Shown here piece by piece: positions 26,085 to 33,105 of a stretch of 42,866 nt of DNA. Below the pieces are notes generated by a model, which saw nothing but the letters and a program-made list of their open reading frames with translations, made no database searches and had not been told where the DNA came from. The stretch is from DAOUAT01 sp964551735 (lineage in GTDB: Bacteria > Chloroflexota > Anaerolineae > CG2-30-64-16), in NCBI GenBank assembly GCA_964551735.1, contig CAZKEF010000047.1, forward strand, positions 1 through 42,866, written 5' to 3'. The first letter of the stretch is position 1, and each line of letters opens with the position of its first letter. Position numbers and translations under genes: made by a program.

Positions 26085-26106
26085 AGCGGATGCCCTGTGC
26101 TATACT
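26078..26106 (+). promoter_or_regulatory. rnc promoter
   Basis: ATGACA (26078-26083), a 17-nt spacer and TATACT (26101-26106). Transcription would start near 26113, about 29 nt before the rnc ATG. It is back to back with the ftsY promoter and shares five bases of the -35 box. Confidence 0.65.
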
Positions 26107-26141
26107 GCAACGTGTTGACCCTTGTGATGCACGGAGACCGG

Positions 26142-26879
26142 ATGTTTTACGATTTTGACGCCATGCAGGAATTTGCAGCCCGCAACGGGTTGACATTCGA
26201 TGATACCGCGCTGCTGCGCACCGCGCTGACCCATCGTTCATATCTTAACGAGCACGCGGACCTGGACTGGGATGACAACGAGCGCCTGGAATACCTGGGC
26301 GATGCGGTGCTGGACTTCCTGTTGGCTGAGTTTCTATTCGTGCGTTTTCCCCAGGCGCGCGAGGGTGAGTTGACCGCGTTGCGTGCTGCGTTGGTGCGAC
26401 GCGAGACGCTGTCGCGGCTGGCGGGCAAGTTGGGCATCGGCCTAGCCATGTTCATGGGGCACGGCGAGATTGAGACCGGCGGCCGCACACGTCCGGCCAC
26501 CCTCTGTGCGGCGTTTGAGGCGTTGGTGGGCGCATCGTATCTTGATCAAGGGTTGGCTGCCGTCGCGGGGTGGGTGCTGCCCATGATGGAGGGAGAGCTT
26601 GTTGGCGCCCAGGCCGAGGTGATTGACAAGGATCCCAAAAGCCGGCTGCAGGAGCTCGCCCAGGGCCAACTGGGCATTACCCCCCGCTATCGCACCACCG
26701 GGGAGTCTGGGCCGGATCATGTCAAGGTGTTTACCGTCCAGGTGTCTGTGGGAGATGTGATCTGCGGTGTTGGCCAGGGGCCGAGCAAACAAAGCGCTGC
26801 GCAGCAGGCCGCGGTGAATGCCCTGGCGCGGGTGGATGAGTGGACCGGGCGTGCCCCGGGATCGGGAATCCCTGCCTGA
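26142..26879 (+). CDS. rnc: Ribonuclease III
   Basis: The start is ATG 26142 (MFYDFDAMQEF) with GGAG 5 nt upstream; the frame's earlier GTG at 26097 lies in front of the -10 box and cannot be in the main transcript. The product is 245 aa. The RNase III signature NERLEYLGDAVLDF begins at residue 46 with the catalytic Glu/Asp residues, and the second acidic cluster is CAAFEALVGASYLD. A dsRNA-binding domain (about 168-238) starts at DPKSRLQELAQ and ends KQSAAQQAAVNAL. It cleaves double-stranded rRNA and mRNA precursors. Its last residues (PGSGIPA) and stop codon are encoded within a structured repeat shared with 17065-17174. Confidence 0.96.
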   Translation: MFYDFDAMQEFAARNGLTFDDTALLRTALTHRSYLNEHADLDWDDNERLEYLGDAVLDFLLAEFLFVRFPQAREGELTALRAALVRRETLSRLAGKLGIGLAMFMGHGEIETGGRTRPATLCAAFEALVGASYLDQGLAAVAGWVLPMMEGELVGAQAEVIDKDPKSRLQELAQGQLGITPRYRTTGESGPDHVKVFTVQVSVGDVICGVGQGPSKQSAAQQAAVNALARVDEWTGRAPGSGIPA

Positions 26880-26970
26880 ACCTGAGAAGCGCCCTCAGGC
26901 GCTGGCGTGTTACACTACGTTTCAGGCCTTGCGGGGCCTTTTCACGTTAAGGCAGTGGTTTCAACCACTG
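26858..26970 (+). repeat. Four-hairpin structured repeat, copy 2
   Basis: Hairpins GGGAT/ATCCC (26858-26872), AGCGCC/GGCGCT (26888-26903), AGGCC/GGCCT followed by TTTCACG (26924-26946) and CAGTGGT/ACCACTG (26953-26970) with GGA after it. The order matches copy 1 at 17065-17174. It supplies the stop codons of both converging genes, TGA of rnc at 26877 and TGA of the glycosyltransferase at 26963-26961. The third hairpin with its T-run could act as a terminator for rnc. Confidence 0.7.
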
Positions 26971-28199
26971 GACTCTTCATTGTCCGATGTCAGGCTTAGA
27001 TCCAGGCTGCGCAGGATTTGCTGCAGCAGCGGGATCTGGCCGCCGAAGCGGTGAGACCGACGCAAGGGGCCCTGTTGGGCGGCGTTCCACGCGAGTTCGG
27101 CCACCTGATAGGCCGCCTGTGGCTTCCCCAGGGCACGCGCGCGTGCACCCTGTTCGGCTAGGCCGGCTCTCCCGTCCTCCAGCCAGTGGCATATCGTTTC
27201 CAACGCCTGCAGCGGGCTTTCCACCAGTCTACCGGCCCCACCTTGGGTGACGTAGTCCACGTTGCCCTCTTCTTGACCAGGGATGGCCTCCACCAGCAGC
27301 AACGGCAGCCCGGCGGCCAACGCCTCGCTCACGATCAGCCCGCCCGCCTTGCAGACGATGAAATCGGCCGCCAGCATCAGATCTGCCATGTTGTTAACAT
27401 AACCGTAGACGTGCGCGGGCTGGTGCCAGCGCCGGGCGGACCAGCGCTCTTCGAGCTCTTTGTCGCCACCGGCCACCAGGGCCAGCTCCAGTGGCCATCC
27501 AGAATGATCCAACATGTTGGTGGTGGGTTCGAGCCTGGTCACGCGTCTGCTGCCGGCCAGTAGGGCCACTACGCGGTCGGTGGACCAACCCAGCTCGGCG
27601 CGCAATGCGGCTTTGTCTACGGCCCGGGCCAGGGCTGGGTTGACGGGCAGGCCGGTGACCTCAACGTTTTCGCGGGCCAAACCGCTCTCCAATGCCTTGT
27701 CTCGCACGATCTTCGTGGGTACAAGACAGCGGTCAACGTCGTCATTGAACCAGAGGCTGTGCACCGTGACCAGATCGGTGATGACGGTGAGCACGGGGAT
27801 GTAGTGCTGCGAGAGTGCGAAGAGTGCGGCCAACGGCGCCTGATAGAGTGGATAGGTGGTTACAATGGCATCGGGTCGGTGCGCCTCGACCACATCGTGC
27901 AGGGTAGTGTACAACATCGCGATCAGCGCCTGCTCGGCGATGCTCACCGGGAACGCGCCGTCGCTGGCTTCGAAGCCCAGCCGATAGAGCTCCGGCGACT
28001 GCCGGATCAGGCGGTCATAGTCATCCTGGGCCAAACGCAGCAGGCGCGGGGCGCGGCGGTCGTCGAGGGGATTGACTACAGTGACCGTGCAGTCGTTGCA
28101 ATAACGATCGTTGAGCGCGGCCGCGACCGCGTTGGCGGCTGCGCGATGGCCGAAACCGGCATCAGCGGTTAAGATCAAGATTCTTTTGACGGCAGGCAT
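26961..28199 (-). CDS. MGDG-synthase-like glycosyltransferase
   Basis: 412 aa from ATG 28199. The N-terminal half has the motif of monogalactosyldiacylglycerol synthases and processive diacylglycerol glucosyltransferases: ILILTADAGFGHRAAANAV, then DAIVTTYPLYQ and VLTVITDLVTVHSLWFN, the membrane-lipid side. The C-terminal half is a GT28 UDP-sugar domain (LALVAGGDKELEERW, DLMLAADFIVCKAGGLIVSEAL, LVEAIPGQEEGN). It is therefore likely to add sugar to diacylglycerol at the inner leaflet; the sugar is unknown. No ribosome site is present, and a TTGACA/GATAAT promoter ends 6 nt before the ATG, so the mRNA is probably leaderless. The C-terminus (ESSG) reads from a repeat hairpin. Confidence 0.85.
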   Translation of the reverse strand: MPAVKRILILTADAGFGHRAAANAVAAALNDRYCNDCTVTVVNPLDDRRAPRLLRLAQDDYDRLIRQSPELYRLGFEASDGAFPVSIAEQALIAMLYTTLHDVVEAHRPDAIVTTYPLYQAPLAALFALSQHYIPVLTVITDLVTVHSLWFNDDVDRCLVPTKIVRDKALESGLARENVEVTGLPVNPALARAVDKAALRAELGWSTDRVVALLAGSRRVTRLEPTTNMLDHSGWPLELALVAGGDKELEERWSARRWHQPAHVYGYVNNMADLMLAADFIVCKAGGLIVSEALAAGLPLLLVEAIPGQEEGNVDYVTQGGAGRLVESPLQALETICHWLEDGRAGLAEQGARARALGKPQAAYQVAELAWNAAQQGPLRRSHRFGGQIPLLQQILRSLDLSLTSDNEESSG

Positions 28200-28205
28200 G
28201 TTTCG

Positions 28206-28234
28206 ATTATCGCACGGCCTATAACATGTGTCAA
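28206..28234 (-). promoter_or_regulatory. Promoter of the glycosyltransferase gene, leaderless
   Basis: TTGACA (28234-28229), exactly 17 nt and GATAAT (28211-28206) on the minus strand. The ATG at 28199 begins 7 nt after the last -10 base, where transcription would be expected to start. Confidence 0.75.
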
Positions 28235-28250
28235 TTTTCTCCTGTCGTCA

Positions 28251-28403
28251 TCATCCACCCCAGGGAAGGTCCATGGGCGACGTGGGTGACTCATAGGTCG
28301 TGCTTTGGTCTTGCCGCGCAGCCGCGGTCGGTGTGAGTGGCGTCAGGATTAAAATCACTAAGAAGACCAGGGCAATGGCGCAAGTGAGGCGTTGATGAAA
28401 CAT
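28251..28403 (-). CDS. Short secreted peptide, 50 aa
   Basis: ATG 28403 follows GGAGG with a 6-nt gap, and a TGA closes the frame at 28251. The peptide begins MFHQRLTCAIALVFLVILIL: a basic start, a strongly hydrophobic core and the cleavage-like TPTAAA near residue 29. About 20 residues remain, QDQSTTYESP and TSPMDLPWGG. This composition is what a signal peptide plus short mature peptide looks like. The peptide belongs to no family I recognise. The Pro/Gly end could be a secreted signal or antimicrobial-type peptide, but nothing proves either. A perfect 8-bp inverted repeat lies about 75 bp upstream. Confidence 0.6.
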   Translation of the reverse strand: MFHQRLTCAIALVFLVILILTPLTPTAAARQDQSTTYESPTSPMDLPWGG

Positions 28404-28477
28404 GGGGGACCTCCTCTTCCGGTGTGCTCTTGGAAGAGGGAGTGCGCGTTGTGGGGCCAGTCTTTCACTGAGCGGGG

Positions 28478-28504
28478 GCAGTATTGGATACTACTAAATA
28501 CTGC
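28478..28504. promoter_or_regulatory. Inverted repeat upstream of the short peptide gene
   Basis: GCAGTATT (28478-28485) and AATACTGC (28497-28504) are perfect inverted arms separated by 11 nt. Centred about 88 bp upstream of the peptide ATG in an AT-richer patch with -10-like words (TAGTAT), it could be an operator. Confidence 0.4.
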
Positions 28505-28579
28505 TACGGACTTGGGGGAACTGAGTTGAACTTTGGGCGCGGACGAGCGCGGCTGGACGCGGAGGGTGATTGCCCACGC

Positions 28580-28624
28580 AAAACGGGGGTTGCCAGCGGC
28601 CTGACCGCCTGCACCCCCGGTTTT
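28580..28624 (-). terminator. Probable terminator of the DegV-GNAT operon
   Basis: AAAACGGGGGTTGC (28580-28593) pairs with GCACCCCCGGTTTT (28611-28624) with small bulges. Read on the minus strand, it is a G+C-rich stem ending in TTTT, 21 bp past the 28646 stop. It is nearly symmetrical and could act in both directions. Confidence 0.65.
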
Positions 28625-28645
28625 GTGGCTTGTCGGTGCTGAGCG

Positions 28646-29770
28646 TTAGCTCAGGGTCTTCTCGTAGATGCGGTGTTTCTTGTAGATCTGGCCGCCGGCC
28701 GTCTCGGTGTCAGCCAGGGTGAGCACGTGTTCTTCCATCTGCACCAGGTCGGCATGGTCGAACTGACCCTGGCGAATGGTTTTGAACATTTCTGCGTAGA
28801 GGATGGCGTTGGCGCCCAGTCCGCGATAGGGGGCCAGGATTCCGGCGCCGTTGAGGTTGAGCCAGCGGGTGCGTTTGAACTCACGCAACAACCAAAACCA
28901 GCCGAACGGCCAGATGCGGCCCCTGGCGCGGCGGATGCCCTCGGAGATGTCGGGGAAGCCGAAGAGGAAGCCGGCGATGACATCACCCTTCATCACCAGC
29001 TTGATTAGCTTAGGGTCGGCGATGGTCAGGAGCCGCTCTCCGATGATCTTTCCCTCGGCTTCGGTGATGGGGTTGAACTCCCAGTTTTCCACAAAGGTGT
29101 CGTTGTAGGTCTGAACGATGCGCGGGATCCAAGCGCGTAGCGCTTTCCTGGTCGCGAATGACTTGATGCTGAAGCCACGACGGGCCATCATCTTATCTGC
29201 GATCTCGATCATCCGTGGGGGCAGGGTCACGTTGCCCGGCAGGTAAGCCGACAGAAAATCGCGCTGGCGCTGATAGCCCGCGTTTTCGATGAGTTCGCCG
29301 TAATAGGGGTAGTTGTAGGGGATGCCCACAGCCGGGTGGTGCTCGAAGCCCTCGATCAGCACGCCGATACCGTCCCCTTGCAGGAAGCCTTTGGCGCCGA
29401 CGACCTTGTCCAGCCCCCGGCCGCGCACCCAGGCCTCGATCGCCCCAAACAGGCCTAACGCGGCTTCGCGGTCATCCTCCGCGTCGAACAGGTAGAAGAA
29501 GGCGGTCTTGCTGCCCCAATGTTCGTTGTAGTGCCGGTTGTCCAGCACGGCGATGCGGCCCACCACCGCGCCGTCCCGTTCGGCCAGGAAGAAGGCGGCG
29601 TCCGAATGCTGGTAGAACGGGTACTTGTTCCGATCTAGCATCAGCTTAACGTCATCCACTAGCGGCGGCACCCACGGCTTGCAGTCGCGGTAGAGGCGAA
29701 AGGGCAGGTTGATGAAGCGGTTTACCTCGCGCTGCGCGGCGGTGTCCAATTCAACGATACGTAGAGACAT
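28646..29770 (-). CDS. GNAT-like acyltransferase, large form
   Basis: The start is ATG 29770 (MSLRIVELDT) with AGGAG 7 nt upstream; the longer frame to 29836 overlaps the DegV stop region. The product is 374 aa. The N-terminal third resembles a GNAT fold: FFLAERDGAVVGRIAVLDNRHYNEHWG, then FFYLFDAEDDREAALGLFGAIEAWVRGRG and GAKGFLQGDGIGVLIEGF. A second similar half follows (DVIAGFLFGFPDISEGIRR, APYRGLGANAILYAEMF). This two-half arrangement is known in uncharacterised bacterial proteins annotated as N-acetyltransferases. Substrate unknown. It begins 19 nt after the DegV stop codon, so they are likely co-transcribed. Confidence 0.65.
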   Translation of the reverse strand: MSLRIVELDTAAQREVNRFINLPFRLYRDCKPWVPPLVDDVKLMLDRNKYPFYQHSDAAFFLAERDGAVVGRIAVLDNRHYNEHWGSKTAFFYLFDAEDDREAALGLFGAIEAWVRGRGLDKVVGAKGFLQGDGIGVLIEGFEHHPAVGIPYNYPYYGELIENAGYQRQRDFLSAYLPGNVTLPPRMIEIADKMMARRGFSIKSFATRKALRAWIPRIVQTYNDTFVENWEFNPITEAEGKIIGERLLTIADPKLIKLVMKGDVIAGFLFGFPDISEGIRRARGRIWPFGWFWLLREFKRTRWLNLNGAGILAPYRGLGANAILYAEMFKTIRQGQFDHADLVQMEEHVLTLADTETAGGQIYKKHRIYEKTLS

Positions 29771-29789
29771 CTTGCGGCTCCTGGACAAC

Positions 29790-30632
29790 TCAGGCGGGTG
29801 TGAAGAAGCCGATCGCCAGCGCGCCCGGCCCAGCATGGGTCACGATGGCGGGCACCAGGTCCATGATCAGCGCGTCGTTCGTATTGACCACGGCCTTCAG
29901 CTCTTCGGCCAGGGCCGCGGCCTCCTCGGGCATGGCGACGTGCATCACCGTGAGGTGCGCCTGGGGCCCGCGGGCAGCTTCGGCGGTCACGACTTCTTTG
30001 ATGCGCGCCAACGCGCGCTTTTTGGTGCGCTCCTTCTCGAACTGGTCTACGCGGCCGTTCGCAAAGGTGAGGATGGGCTTGATCTGCAAGATCGTGCCCA
30101 TCAGCGCCGCGGCGCCGCCGATCCGGCCGCCGCGCCGTAAGAACTCCAGCGTGTCCACCAGGAAATAGATGCGCGCGCGCGGCATCATGCCCCGTACAAG
30201 CGCTTCCACTTCGTCGGCGCTGGCCCCGGCTTTGGCCAGCTTGTCGGTTTCCAGCACCATGGATGCCAGCGGGCCGGCGATGGTGCGGGTGTCAATGATG
30301 CGGATGTCGGCGCCGGGGAAGTCCTGCCGCGCGATCTCGGCTGAGCGCACCGTGCCGCTGACGTCGGTCGAGGGGTGGATGCACACGATGGCTTCGCCAG
30401 CGCCGGTGAGTTCCTGGAAGACTTCGATGAAGTCGCCGGGGTAGGGGGCTGCGGTTTTGGGCAGGTCAGGGCCGGTGCGCAGCCGGGCCATGAACGCGGC
30501 ATGATCCATATCCACGCCTTCACGGTAAGATTCCGTGCCGAAGTTGATGATTTGTGGGATCAACGGGATGCCGAGCTGGCGCGCCATCTCCGGCGCCAGG
30601 CCACAAGTGGTGTCCGCCACGATGCGGGTCAT
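29790..30632 (-). CDS. DegV family fatty-acid-binding protein
   Basis: 280 aa, with AAGGAGG 6 nt before ATG 30632. It shows the DegV pattern: MTRIVADTTCGLAPEMARQLGIPLIPQ at the N-terminus (first domain), PKTAAPYPGDFIEVFQEL and IVCIHPSTDVSGTVRSAEIA. The second domain has VDTLEFLRRGGRIGGAAALMG and LQIKPILTFANGRVDQFEK, ending HAGPGALAIGFF. Family members bind a fatty acid; in Gram-positive bacteria they act as FakB partners of the FakA kinase. No fakA-like gene is nearby. The gene precedes the GNAT-like gene in the same operon. Confidence 0.93.
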   Translation of the reverse strand: MTRIVADTTCGLAPEMARQLGIPLIPQIINFGTESYREGVDMDHAAFMARLRTGPDLPKTAAPYPGDFIEVFQELTGAGEAIVCIHPSTDVSGTVRSAEIARQDFPGADIRIIDTRTIAGPLASMVLETDKLAKAGASADEVEALVRGMMPRARIYFLVDTLEFLRRGGRIGGAAALMGTILQIKPILTFANGRVDQFEKERTKKRALARIKEVVTAEAARGPQAHLTVMHVAMPEEAAALAEELKAVVNTNDALIMDLVPAIVTHAGPGALAIGFFTPA

Positions 30633-30766
30633 GAGAACCTCCTTGTTATGACGAGAACGAACGCGAAAGCGGATATGCAGATTGTATCACACTTTTCCCG
30701 GTTCTGCGTAGTCGCGTGAGACAGGCCAGGTTGTTTCAATTCCCGCAGAGAGCTGAGACAGGCGGA

Positions 30767-32755
30767 TCACCGCAAGACCCGCACATCCCGCGGCCCAACC
30801 TCTACGGCCGCCCCTGCCACGCGCACGGCCTGCAGCCCGTCAGTGAAGTTGAGCAGCAGCGTGACCGGGCCGCGGCGCGCGGCGATCACACCAGCGGGCA
30901 GATGGTCGGCCAGCCGCGCCACGCGGGCTTGCTCCGCCAGGTAGGCCATGATGGCTGCGGCTTGGGCTTCGGTCGGATACCAGCCCAGGTAGAGCGCCCG
31001 GCCGCGGCCCACGGCGCGTTCGGTGAGGGCTGCAGCGCCAGCGAACGGGCCGTCAGCGTACCGAGCCAGGGCGGCGGTATCTGAGTCCGGGGCCAGCGCC
31101 TCAACCCAGCACGCTGCAGGGCCGGTCAGCCCCGGTAGTTGCGTCTCAAGCCCATAGCCGATGCCCGGCAGCAGGCTGCCGAAGTCGCTCACGGTCGCGC
31201 CGGCCAGGCCACGCAGCGTGCCAGGCAGCGGTTGATCGGTGACTATGTTGCTCGGCGTCTTGAACCCGGAGCGCACGCCGAACAGCACCGTGCCGCCCGC
31301 CTGGGCGAACGCGGCCAGCCGGTCCGCCAACGCGTCGTCGGCCAGGAAAGCCGAGGGCGCGACGACCACCTTGTAGCGGTTCAGATCGGCGTCCGGCGAG
31401 ACGATGTCGGCCGGGATGCCCTGCTTGACCAGGGCGCGATAGAACAGGAACAGGTGCCGCTGGTAGGAAAAACCCTGACGGTGCGGCTGGATCTGCAGTG
31501 CCCAGACATCGTTGTAATCCAACAGCAGCGCCACCTCGGCGGCCGGCTCGCCCGCGGCGATGGCCGCCATCTCGGCCCGTTCATCCCGCATCGCCAGCAG
31601 CTCATTGTAGCCGGTCGCAGGGGTCGCGTCGTGGTGCAGCAGGCCGGAATGGTATTGCTCGAACGCGAAGCGCACTGCGCGCCAGCGGAAGTAAACGACA
31701 GCCTCCCCGCCCTCGGCCAGCGCGTGCCACGTCCACAGGCGCATGGTCCCCGGTCGCACCACGGTGTTGAAGCGGCTCCAGTTGATAGGCCCGCACTGCT
31801 GCTCCATGACCCAGAAGGGCGCCTGCTTGAACCCGCGCGCCTTGGTATGGCAGAAGCCCGTCACATAGGGATCGCCCACGTCGTAGGCGAAGGCGTCTCC
31901 GGGCCGCTCCGGCAGGTAGAGCGATTCGCCGTGGAACTCGGCGTAGCCGGTCGGGTAGGAGTCCCAGGTGATGAAGTCTAGCGGCCGGGCCAGGGCGTGA
32001 TAGTCCAGGTCCTCGAAGTCGCCCAGGACATTGGTGGTGACGAACTGGCCGGCCGTGTGCCCGCGCAGCAGATCTACCTGCACCTGCTGATAGCTCACCG
32101 TGGCCTCGGAGGCGAAGCGGTCGTAATCCAGCACGTGGCTGGGGTTGGCGCCCGTGGGGGTCAGGTTCGGCAGGCGGATCTCCTCCCAGCGGCCGTAGGT
32201 CTGGCTCCAGAAGACCGCGCCCCAGGCCTCGTTCAGCGCGTCGAGTGTTCCGTATGTGCGCTGCAGCCATGCCCGAAACGCGGCCGTGCACCGGTCGCAG
32301 TAGCAGCGCACGGTGTCGTGACAGCCGAACTCGTTGTCAATCTGCCAGCCGGCCACGGCCGGGTGCGCGCCGTAGCGCTCGGCCATGGCCTGCACAATGC
32401 GCGCGCTGTGGCGCCGGTAGGTGGGGCTGGTAGGGCAGTAGTGCCGCCGCGTGCCGCTGTTGCGGGTGCGGCCCTCCGCGTCCACCGGCAGCACGTCGGG
32501 ATAGTCGTGCGTCAGCCAGGCGGGCGGCGCGGCAGTGGGGGTGCCGAGGATCACGCGCAGCCCCCCGGCGGCCAGGGTCGCGATGGCCCGGTCGAGCCAT
32601 GCCCAATCGAATCGCCCTTCGGCCGGTTCCATCAGCGTCCACGCGAATTCGCCGATGCGCACGTAATCCAGGCCGGCTGCGGCCATCATCTGCGCGTCGA
32701 GCGGCCAGCGCTCGGCCGGCCAGTGTTCGGGGTAGTAACAAACGCCAAGCTTCAT
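30767..32755 (-). CDS. GH42 beta-galactosidase
   Basis: The start is ATG 32755 (MKLGVCYYPEHWP) with GAGG 8 nt upstream; the longer frame reaches into repeat sequence. The product is 662 aa, the usual GH42 length. The TIM barrel carries the acid/base Glu142 in WQIDNEFGCH and the nucleophile Glu318 in FWVMEQQCGPINW. A zinc site is suggested by Cys107 and Cys151/153/156 in CYCDRC, as in thermophile GH42 enzymes. Trimerisation and C-terminal beta domains complete the protein. It hydrolyses beta-galactosides such as lactose or galacto-oligosaccharides and, having no signal peptide, acts inside the cell. The nearby sugar ABC transporter is a plausible supplier, but no direct link is shown. Confidence 0.93.
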   Translation of the reverse strand: MKLGVCYYPEHWPAERWPLDAQMMAAAGLDYVRIGEFAWTLMEPAEGRFDWAWLDRAIATLAAGGLRVILGTPTAAPPAWLTHDYPDVLPVDAEGRTRNSGTRRHYCPTSPTYRRHSARIVQAMAERYGAHPAVAGWQIDNEFGCHDTVRCYCDRCTAAFRAWLQRTYGTLDALNEAWGAVFWSQTYGRWEEIRLPNLTPTGANPSHVLDYDRFASEATVSYQQVQVDLLRGHTAGQFVTTNVLGDFEDLDYHALARPLDFITWDSYPTGYAEFHGESLYLPERPGDAFAYDVGDPYVTGFCHTKARGFKQAPFWVMEQQCGPINWSRFNTVVRPGTMRLWTWHALAEGGEAVVYFRWRAVRFAFEQYHSGLLHHDATPATGYNELLAMRDERAEMAAIAAGEPAAEVALLLDYNDVWALQIQPHRQGFSYQRHLFLFYRALVKQGIPADIVSPDADLNRYKVVVAPSAFLADDALADRLAAFAQAGGTVLFGVRSGFKTPSNIVTDQPLPGTLRGLAGATVSDFGSLLPGIGYGLETQLPGLTGPAACWVEALAPDSDTAALARYADGPFAGAAALTERAVGRGRALYLGWYPTEAQAAAIMAYLAEQARVARLADHLPAGVIAARRGPVTLLLNFTDGLQAVRVAGAAVEVGPRDVRVLR

Positions 32756-32780
32756 GGAGATACCTCTGATATATGATGAT

Positions 32781-33105
32781 TGTAGGGGCGGGTTTCTCTG
32801 CATCGGCGGGAAATCTGCCGCTAATCACATGGCTGCCTAGTGCAGAAACAGGGAGCATTTTCGGTGTCTCACTCCTTCGCTGCACTGAAAACCGCTTCGC
32901 CTGTCACCCTGAGCGGGTCTACAACTTAACGTAAGTGACAGCTCAAAGCCAGCGAAGGGTCTCGTTGGTTACGCCAAGATCCTTCGCTGGGGACTCGCCG
33001 TAACTGGCTTTGAGTGGTTAACCCGCTCAGGATGACACCGAGAAGGCGCTTTGCACTTGCACTAGCAAGGCGAGCGCGCGTTGACCGGGCCAAACCCGCC
33101 CTTAC
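32781..33105. repeat. TGTAGGGGCGGGT-ended element, family B, with nested insertion
   Basis: Begins TGTAGGGGCGGGTTT (32781) and ends AAACCCGCCCTTAC (33092-33105), inverted ends. The family A element 32902-33037 lies inside it. The right end codes for the last 14 residues and the stop of the GT4 protein. Confidence 0.6.
32902..33037. repeat. 136-bp palindromic element, family A (best copy)
   Basis: Terminal inverted repeats TGTCACCCTGAGCGGGT (32902-32918) and ACCCGCTCAGGATGACA (33021-33037) differ at one base. Nested inside are CTCAAAGCCAG/CTGGCTTTGAG (32942-32952 and 33004-33014) and CCAGCGAAGG/CCTTCGCTGG (32949-32958 and 32981-32990). It has no ORF, as expected for a MITE or REP-like element. 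Confidence 0.8.
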
